A stretch of DNA of 64,000 nucleotides from Azolla caroliniana (lineage: Eukaryota; Polypodiophyta): NCBI GenBank assembly GCA_043228905.1, contig JBHGNT010000080.1:37725-101724 (forward strand). The letters are read 5' to 3'. The first letter of the stretch is position 1. Every line of letters starts with the position of its first letter. Shown piece after piece: positions 56,634 to 64,000 of this stretch. The notes under the pieces are model-generated. The model made no database searches. It worked only from the letters and a program-made list of their open reading frames with translations, and was not told the DNA's origin. Both the position numbers and the translations under genes were made by a program.

Positions 56634-57302
56634 TGTTGGGATTACGGTCCCTCCGGATGGGATGGTCGGATGTCCGGGAGTCGGGAATGAAGACCCGAAT
56701 GAGGAGTACCCGGTATCGGAGCCGGATGATGAAGACCCGGTTCCGGATCCGGATGATGAAGACCCCGGCTACGGAGCCGGATGATGAAGACCCGGTTCCG
56801 GATCCGGATGATGAAGACCCCGGCTACGGAGCCGGATGACGAATGTACCCGGAGAGAGATCCGGATGCGGGGACATATTTGTGAATATGTTTGCCAAGGG
56901 CCCTTGAGGCTATATTTGTAAATAGCCCGAAAGTCATATGTGTATAAATATGACTTAGGGCAAACAGTTTTGTAGTTTTGTTGCTCATTTTTCTGTTTTC
57001 CACTTAGAGAGAGTGAGAGAGAGCGAGAGAAAGGAAGAGGTCGACGCCTCTGTGTAATACCGCCGCCTGTGGCGAGGACAGCGAGCTCAAGGTCGTCGCC
57101 TTGCAGCTCACCATTGTACATTCCCTGCGTATAGTGATAGTTGGAGTCTTGCACTCCCGTGGTTTTTCCCGTCTAGGGTTTTCCACGCTAAATCCATTGC
57201 ATTCGAGTCTCTCTCTGTGTTTTCGATTTTCTGCTGTATTGATTCGTGTTTCCTCGGTTGTGGCCGAGAGGTGAAGGTATTGGAAAGCGTCAATCCCTAA
57301 CA
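56634..57302 (+). repeat. Copia 5' LTR
   Basis: It starts TGTTGGGATTAC and ends CAATCCCTAACA (669 bp), and is flanked upstream by CATAC. It contains five ~27-bp CCGG-rich minisatellite units (56700-56840), a TATAAATA box at 56943-56950 and CT-rich U5. It is directly followed by the primer binding site. Confidence 0.94.
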
Positions 57303-57305
57303 ATC

Positions 57306-57317
57306 TGGTATCAGAGC
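57306..57317 (+). other. Primer binding site for initiator tRNA-Met
   Basis: TGGTATCAGAGC, three bases after the LTR, is the standard primer site of plant copia elements and pairs with the 3' end of initiator methionine tRNA. Confidence 0.93.
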
Positions 57318-57333
57318 GACTGCAGTGCAGAAA

Positions 57334-58209
57334 ATGGAAGGCGGCAGCAGCGGGCAGCCGGTGATGATGGTGCTGAATGCGCAGAACTACGCCGACTGGA
57401 AGATAAAGATGGAGGATCTGCTCATTGTTCGGGACCTGTATGAACCGATCGACAGGTCGGAAATACCCAAGGGGGTACTTGAGACGGAATGGAGGCTTCT
57501 GAACCGGAAAGCCGTTGCAACCATTCGGCAATACGTCGACGTGAGCGTTCTACAACATGTGGCGAACGACACCAACGCATATGAGATGTGGCAGAAGCTG
57601 TCGGGCCTCTACGAGAGGAAGAATGCGTTGAACCGGACCTCCCTGATGAGGAAGATAGTGAACCTCAAGTACCGGGACGGCGAGAGTATGGTGGAACACG
57701 TAAGCACGTTCATGGGATTCGTGAACCAGCTTGCGGCGATCAAGTTCCCGTTGGAGGATGCAATGCAAGCCATCATCCTGATGTGTACATTGCCGGCAAG
57801 CTGGGAGAACTTGGTGGTGACTCTCAGCACCTCCTGCACCGAAGATAACTTGTCTCTACAAATGGTAAAGACAAGCATTTTGAACGAAGAAGCGCGTCGG
57901 AGAGATAAAGAACCGGCCTCCGATCCGAAGATGCTGCTTACCGAATCGGATCGGGGAAGACAACGGAACCGGAGTCCGCAAAGACGGGAGAAGTCGGGGA
58001 CCCGGTCGCAGTCAAGAGGAAGGCCCACATGCTTCCACTGTGGAAAGCCGGGGCACTTCCGAAAGAATTGTCGGCATTACCGAAAAGACAACGGAGCCGA
58101 CGACACCGATTCGAAGAAGTCTTCCGAACGGAACGGTGCTTACCGGGGAGCCACGGACCGGAATGGTTCGGATCGGAGATCATGCTCATCACCGAAGAAG
58201 GTGAACTAA
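57334..58209 (+). CDS. Copia Gag protein
   Basis: The first ATG after the primer site is at 57334. About 291 residues follow. Residues ~15-210 form the usual UBN2/copia Gag region (YADWKIKMEDLLI, ALNRTSLMRKIVNLKY, ILMCTLPASWENLV). A basic Ser/Arg-rich stretch leads to the zinc knuckle CFHCGKPGHFRKNC near residue 235. Gag packages element RNA in cytoplasmic particles. The frame ends at TAA 58207-58209, while protease and the remaining pol are in the -1 frame. Plant copia elements normally have one continuous frame, so an indel between about 58070 and 58190 is likely; no canonical slippery heptamer was seen there. Confidence 0.88.
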   Translation: MEGGSSGQPVMMVLNAQNYADWKIKMEDLLIVRDLYEPIDRSEIPKGVLETEWRLLNRKAVATIRQYVDVSVLQHVANDTNAYEMWQKLSGLYERKNALNRTSLMRKIVNLKYRDGESMVEHVSTFMGFVNQLAAIKFPLEDAMQAIILMCTLPASWENLVVTLSTSCTEDNLSLQMVKTSILNEEARRRDKEPASDPKMLLTESDRGRQRNRSPQRREKSGTRSQSRGRPTCFHCGKPGHFRKNCRHYRKDNGADDTDSKKSSERNGAYRGATDRNGSDRRSCSSPKKVN

Positions 58210-61165
58210 ACATTGCCGGCGATGAGACTACCTGGGTGGTCGATTCCGGAGTGTCGTTCCACCTGACCCCGGAAAGAAGATACTTCTCATCCTACACAGC
58301 CGGTGAGCATGGCTGTGTTCGGATGGGAAATGAAGGTACGTGCCGGATTGCCGGCATAGGAGACGTGTGGTTGACAACCTCGACCGGATGCAAAATGTTG
58401 CTGAAGGATGTCCGACACGTTCCGGAGGTTCGATTGAACCTGATTTCGGCCGGGAGGCTAGACGATGAAGGCTACACAGGTAGCATCCGGAATTGCGTAA
58501 TGAAGTTCAGCAAGGGGAACCTGATAGTGGCTCGGGCCCGGAAAGTCAACACACTGTACCTTATGAATGCCCGGTTGTGTCCGGAGGAGTTGAACGTGGC
58601 AGCCGACACTGCCGGTGAGCTGTGGCACAAGAGACTGTGCCACATGAGTGAGAAGGGGATGAAGAGGCTTGCAGAAGACAACCTTATTCCAGTGAAGCAT
58701 GTGCACCTGGAGAAGTGCACCAATTGCCTGACCGGTAAGCAGAACCGAACCTCCTTCCACTCAAGGCCACCGACGAGACGTAGCGCACCATTGGAGTTGG
58801 TGCACACTGACGTGTGTCAAGTAGAAACGAAGTCACATGGCGGAGCCCAGTACTTCGTGACATTCATTGATGACCACAGCCGGAAGCTGTGGACGGCACC
58901 GTTAAAGACAAAGGACCAAGTGTTGGGCGTCTTCAAAGAACTCCACGCGAGAGTGGAAAGGGAATCCGGCAAGAAGCTGAAAGCGATACGAGCGGATAAC
59001 GGAGGGGAATACCGAGGGCAGTTCGAGGGGTATTGTCACTCGAAGGGAATCCGGCTCGAGTTTACTGTGCCGAAGACGCCGGAACTGAACGGGCTGGCCG
59101 AGAGGATGAACCGGACCATAATGGAGAGGGTCCGGAGTATGCTGGCGCATGCGAAATTACCCAAGGGGTTTTGGGCTGAGGCAATGTCGACGGCGACATA
59201 CGTGATAAACAGATCACCCTCAGTACCTTTGGACGGAGACACGCCGCAGAGAGTGTGGACCGGTAGGGAAGTATCCTACCGGCATCTGAAGGTGTTCGGG
59301 TGTCTCGCATATGTGCATGTGGCAAAGGACCGGAGAGGAAAGCTAGATCCAAAGACCCGGCCATGCATATTCCTCGGTTACGGCGATGACGAGTTCGGCT
59401 ACCGAGTATGGGACCCGGTCGACAAAAAGATATTCCGGAGTCGTGATATCATCTTCATGGAGGACAAGACACTCGCCGACTGGGAGTCGGAGAAGAAGAT
59501 GAAGAGCTCCAAGTCGACCGGTGAGGATCAACTCTACGAGGAGCAGTCCCGACCGGCAAGGGACCGGTTAGCACTCGAGGATCCGGCCGAAGACGGTGAA
59601 GAAACAGAACCGGCCGAGGAAGATGAAACTGATACCGGAACCGGCCCCGATCCCGAAATGGATTCGGATGAAGAGGAAACGGAGGAGCCGGTTACCGAAG
59701 CTCCGGAACGGAGATATCCTCTAAGAGAGAGAAGGGCCCCCCGGAGATTTCTGGAACCAGAGCACGTGCTGCTAACCGACGAGGGGGAGCCGGAGAGTTT
59801 TGAAGAAGCAAAGCTTGACACCCATAGCCGCAGGTGGTTAAGTGCCATGCAGGAGGAGATGGATTCCCTGCATGAGAACCACACATATGAACTTGTGGAG
59901 TTGCCGAAAGGAAAGCGGGCACTTCGAAACAAGTGGGTGTTCAAGCTGAAACCGGGAGATGCCGGAAACCCCCCGAGATACAAAGCCAGGATCGTGGTGA
60001 AGGGGTTCCAGCAGAAGAAGGGCGTCGACTTCGACGAGATTTTTGCCCCGGTAGTGAAGATGACCTCCATCCGGACGGTGCTGAGCATAGCGGCAAGCAT
60101 GAACCTCGAGGTAGAACAGATGGACGTGAAGACGGCATTCCTTCACGGTGACCTCGAAGAAGAGATCTACATGCAGCAACCGAAGGATTCGAGAAGAAAG
60201 GGAAGGAGCACCTGGTATGCCGGTTGAAGAAGAGCCTTTACGGACTGAAGCAGGCTCCCCGGCAATGGTACCGGAAGTTCGACTCTTTCATGACCGACGA
60301 AGGGTACCACAAAACGCAGTCCGATCACTGCGTGTTTGTGAAGAAGTTCGAAGGAGGAGACTTTCTAATACTCCTCCTGTACGTGGACGACATGTTGATC
60401 GTCGGACGGGACCAGGTCAAGATACGGATGCTGAAGAAAGCGCTTCACCGAACCTTCTCAATGAAGGACCTGGGTCCGGCGAGGCAAATACTAGGGATGC
60501 ACATCATCCGGGACCGGAAGAAGAAGCAGTTGTGGCTGTCACAAGAGAAGTACGTGACAAAGGTGCTTCACCGGTTCAACATGTCGGAAGCAAGACCGGT
60601 CGGGTCAACCCTCCCGGCAAACTGCAAGTTGTCCAGCAAGCAAAGCCCCAAGACAAAGGCTGAGAAGGAGGACATGATGAAAGTACCATATGCCTCTGCC
60701 GTCGGAAGCTTGATGTACGCAATGGTGTGTACAAGACCGGACATAGGATATGCAGTCGGAGTGGTGAGCCGGTACATGAGCAATCCCGGCAAAGAGCACT
60801 GGAACGCGGCCAAGTGGATACTCCGATACCTGAAGGGCACGGCAAACGTGTGCCTCCGATTCGGCTCCGGTAAGCCCGAACTCGACGGCTTTACCGATTC
60901 GGATATGTCGGCTGATGCAGATACCAGCCGGTCCACATCAGGGTATGTGATGACGTATGCAGGGGGAGCTGTTTCGTGGCAGTCGAGGCTGCAGAAGACG
61001 GTTGCATTGTCAACCACGGAGGCAGAGTACATGGCAGCTGTTGAAGCCGGCAAGGAAATGATATGGATGAAGGACTTCATTAGAGAGCTCGGTATCCGGC
61101 AAGAGGAGTACCGACTCTACTGCGACAGTCAGAGTGCCATCCACCTTACGAAGAACGCGGCCTAT
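58180..61165 (+). pseudogene. Copia Pol (protease, integrase, RT, RNase H), frame-broken and interrupted
   Basis: Domains in order: protease WVVDSGVSFHLT (DSG, with Val where Ala is usual); integrase zinc finger LWHKRLCHMS...CTNCLTGK and core with HTDVC, RADNGGEY and LNGLAERMN; an acidic linker; RT with NKWVFKLK, DVKTAFLHGDL and LLLYVDDMLIV; RNase H with TDSDMSADADTSRSTSGY, TTEAEYMA and CDSQSAIHLTKNAAY. The frame breaks near 60185: comparison with the family pattern shows one G missing from a GG run, so RT continues in another frame (60224 onward). At 61165 a gypsy LTR interrupts RNase H. The last ~65 codons are at 41330-41536 on the opposite strand. This copy is inactive. Confidence 0.9.
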
Positions 61166-61700
61166 TGTCATGAAGACATACATCTTGGCTTATCATGACA
61201 TTCATCTTGGCGAACCAGGAATCGAACCCGTAACCTCTTGGTTTACATATTGTACTTTAACCATTGTAATAACATATGTGAGATGTAATCATAATAATTA
61301 TATGTTTAGTTATTACGAGATATTTAGAACATTCTAGATTATTCTAGAATGTTCTTGAATATTTCATGATTATATTTATTATTATTATTATTCATAAATA
61401 TCTAAAATATTCTAGAACATTCTAGAATACTCCATAAGGGCCTATAAATAAGAGTCCATACACTCATCACAACTCATTCGGTTCAACACCAGTCTTTAGC
61501 CCTTAGCCTACTCCTTGTAATCTTCTTTCTCATAATATAATCGCATTCCCATTTCTTATCTCTCACTTATACTTTTCTCTCTCTCGCACTCTCTCCCTCT
61601 TTCACTCTCTTTCTATCACTATCGCTATCTCTACCGCTCTCGCCATCTCTATCGTTATCGTTATCTCTATCGCCATCGCTCTCTCTCTGCTTCCTACTCA
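61166..61700 (+). repeat. Gypsy LTR, lacking its last ~12 bp
   Basis: It matches 43222-43768 from TGTCATGAAG to TACTCA and then stops 12 bp short of the GACA terminus, joining directly to gypsy pol sequence in the opposite orientation. It lies in copia sequence with CCTAT at 61161-61165. It contains the antisense tRNA-like module (61208-61279). Confidence 0.92.
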
Positions 61701-62790
61701 AAATGACCATAGCGAGTGCGGAACGCCGTCTTCCATTCATCCCCAGGACGAATTCGAACAAGGTTGTAGGCACCTCGAAGATCTAACTTCGTGAAATACT
61801 TTGCTTCACTGAGGCGTTCTAGAAGGCTTGAGATCAATGGGAGAGCATATCGGTTTCTAACGGTCACTTTATTCAAGCCTCGATAATCCACGACCATACG
61901 AAGCGTACCATCTTTCTTCTTAACGAAAAAGATGGGTGCACCAGCAGGAGATTTTGAATGTTGGATAAAACCATTTGCCAAGTTCTCATTGATATATTCT
62001 CGAAGAACCTCTAACTCCGTGGGCGAAAGATTATAAATTGGTCCCCATGGAGGCTCTTTTCCTGGCTGCAAATCAATTGGGCAATCATATGGTCGATGCT
62101 CTGGTAGTCTATTAGCCTTCACCTTATCGAACACATCGGAGAATTCTATGTACTTCTTTGGTAGTTGGACCCCCAATTCTTGTGAGCTAGATGAGGGAGT
62201 TGCTAAAACCGCAAATACCATCATGTCTTCCTTTCTTCCATCCTCTCGTAATTGATGTATAGAGATTGTTGAAATTGTGGGGGATCCTAGATCCTTAGTT
62301 GGAGCTTCAAGAGACTTGGATTGTACGGTGACCTCTTCAATAGTTCTTTTTCTCCAATCAATGGTTGGGTTATGTAACTCAAACCAAGGAAGACCAAGAA
62401 CTAGAGAGTGCTCCGGACTACTAATGATGTTAAATGAGATGACACTAGCCAAATTACCTAGGACTACACGAATTGGTTCAGACTCTTCGACTATATCTCC
62501 TGATGCTATAGGGCGACCATCGATGACTCCTACAGCTACTGGGTTTGGGAGTTTTTTCAAGATGATGTTTTGAGTCAATGCAAACTCGCGATCCATGAAA
62601 CAAGAATTGGCTCCGGAATCTAGGAGGGCAGAGGCTAGGGCGCGATGACCTGTAGATGTGCTAAGCTCGACTTGTGCAGAAAAAACTCTACTAACTTGAT
62701 TTGATGAAATGGAACCACAACTAGGTACTGACTCTACATAACTAGGATGGTCCAACCAAATGGCTCCTATTTTGGCCGGACTTATTCGTT
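61701..62790 (-). pseudogene. Gypsy protease and partial reverse transcriptase
   Basis: On the minus strand the frame opens at the gag/pol overlap (~62790) and encodes the protease active site [20 protein letters not shown]-like [17 protein letters not shown], then RT motifs [19 protein letters not shown] and [15 protein letters not shown]. It breaks off after RTRYGHFE, before the YxDD box, at the join with an LTR in the opposite orientation. The layout is that of chromovirus-type gypsy polyproteins, and the missing RNase H-integrase half resembles what is left in the element at 41.5-43.8 kb. Whether both came from one family copy is inferred from their shared LTR. Confidence 0.88.
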
Positions 62791-63919
62791 TAACACATCC
62801 TCTAATTGGCTCAAGACATCAAATCTATTCTCATGGCATGGGCTAGTAGGCTTAGTACTTAAGTTATTAGAAGTGATAGTAGAACTTGATGTAGGGTTGT
62901 CATGTGCACTTACTTGGTAAACTTGACGCCTGGGTTTATGTGGACAATTCACAGCTATATGTCCTGGACCACCACAGTAGAGGCATAGGCGATGCGCCCG
63001 ACGTCGTTGTTTCTCAGCATCTGATAAGGGCCCGCGACGTTGTGTCGACTCTATTTCCATCGGAGTGGGACCATCCCTCGTAACAGGTCTAGAACCTTGG
63101 TGGCGGTGTGGCGACTATAGAAGCGTATGTCTGTTCCGGTTTGGCGGATGTAACATTTGTTGACGTTCAGAACGTCGCTCAAATAGGCGATTATCACATC
63201 GCACAGCTCGGCTAATAGCTTCAGTAAGAGACTTTGGATCTTCATGGAAAGTAAGAAGAAGATCTTTGACATCGTTACGCAAACCCTGACGGAATTGATC
63301 CATTAAGGCTGCCTCATCCCAAGGGATGTCGCATGCCAAGAGACGGAAATCTGCGGCATAAGCTGAAGCGGGACGATCTCCTTGTCGGAGTCTTCGAATC
63401 TTGTTTATTGCAGTCCTAGTGCTATCCGTATCTCCAAAACTAGCTTGAAACTCCTTAACGAATGCCTCGAAATCCTCCAGTAATGGTGATTTTCTTCTCA
63501 AGAAGTGGTGCAAACCATGCTAACGCTGTACCGCTTAGCAAGGTTCCTATTAATCCCACACGGGCAAGCATCAGTATGGATACCGATTGGGATGTAACCT
63601 GAATCACCAAACCGAACTTGATTCAGGAAACCTCGAAAGAGAGATCTGGTACCATCAAAACTTGGCAGGGAGGCTAATCTTTGGTTCCCTTGGGGAGTTT
63701 TGAACCCCCGCCGCTTTGTTCTCATAATGCTAATATAGTAGCCTCAAGTTGATGAACCCGTTGTGATAACTCCTCATATTGATGAGCTTTCTCAGTACTG
63801 ACTTGTTGAAGATCCCCGAGTAGCCTTTGATTTTCTTGCTCTAATGCCACAAACTTAGTGGTGAGCATATCGAGCTCCGAAAGGACACGCATATACTCTT
63901 GCTTGCTGACCGACTCCAT
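62782..63919 (-). pseudogene. Gypsy Gag, broken by small indels and an amber codon
   Basis: Starting at ATG 63919 (MESVSKQEYMRVLSELD), a coiled-coil N-terminus is followed by a retrotrans_gag-like region in three frame pieces (63919-63722, 63725-63498, 63513-63115) and the zinc knuckle CLYCGGPGHIAVNC (63060-62782). Family-like reading moves between frames at one extra T near 63620 and one extra A in the A-run near 63495. A TAG at 63115-63117 is in frame with the zinc-knuckle piece. Gag stops at TAA 62782-62784. This copy cannot make an intact Gag unless the indels are sequencing errors. Confidence 0.8.
62788..62794 (-). promoter_or_regulatory. Possible -1 ribosomal frameshift site between gag and pol
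   Basis: The minus strand reads G-TTA-AAC in the gag frame, followed by GAA and the TAA stop. GUUAAAC is a known slippery heptamer. A -1 slip here continues as CGA ATA AGT and stays open through protease and RT. No downstream pseudoknot was evaluated. Confidence 0.5.
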
Positions 63920-64000
63920 AACCGCGGGGGAAAAAGAAAGAAGGATAAAGAAGAAAGCTTGCTAGGGTTATGTGGAGAAAGGGAAAAGAAATATTCGGTT
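63920..64000 (-). other. Leader upstream of gypsy gag
   Basis: Purine-rich on the plus strand (GGGGGAAAAAGAAAGAAGG). It is presumably the region between primer site and gag; the LTR and primer site lie outside the window. Confidence 0.4.

Overview
The window looks like nuclear DNA of a land plant, most probably a homosporous fern or a lycophyte. The evidence is split eukaryotic genes with GT..AG introns, a plant-type cytokinin phosphotransfer (AHP) gene, a PLS-type pentatricopeptide repeat (PPR) gene of the 'ALVDMYAKCGA' style common in ferns and lycophytes, and dense Ty3/gypsy, Ty1/copia and LINE retroelements. The species is inference; no sequence search was possible.

Layout. 1-11.3 kb: nested, truncated LTR retroelements. 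These are a gag-only element (LTRs from 214 and 3086), a fused 5'-truncated gag-pol element (3471-8882, 3' LTR from 8840) and a decayed coiled-coil ORF with in-frame amber stops. 11.3-22 kb: gene-poor, with two dead LINEs (13975-15717 on +, 17970-19105 on -) and AT-rich sequence. 22.3-38.5 kb: a six-exon AHP gene. Exons 1-3 (22672-24279) are separated from exons 4-6 (31967-32503) by a 7.7-kb intron. That intron holds an intact PPR gene, copia LTR pieces, the 5' end of an adenylosuccinate lyase gene and a tandem array of a ~488-bp repeat. A second set of AHP exons 4-6 follows at 36310-36846.

38.5-61.2 kb is a second version of the same locus. An identical PPR copy starts at 38536, exactly 13,959 bp after the first, followed by a copia element split by a gypsy insertion. 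Then come the 488-bp arrays, two more sets of AHP exons 4-6, the ADSL fragment and a copia LTR, all in inverted orientation relative to the first version. Inverting 43769-61165 on paper would give the inserted gypsy element matching ATAGG target-site duplications, make the copia coding frame continuous and put the second version in the same orientation as the first. I therefore infer a tandem duplication, nested retroelement insertions, then an inversion (or an assembly inversion). 61.2-64 kb: a gypsy LTR and a broken gag-protease-RT region on the minus strand.

Only the AHP gene and the two PPR copies look like functional host genes. Everything else is mobile or derived DNA. The most unusual signals are the four sets of AHP 3' exons among strand-switching 488-bp repeats, two long foldback hairpins at the array edges, and tRNA-like A-box/B-box modules placed antisense near the 5' end of LTRs from unrelated retroelement families.
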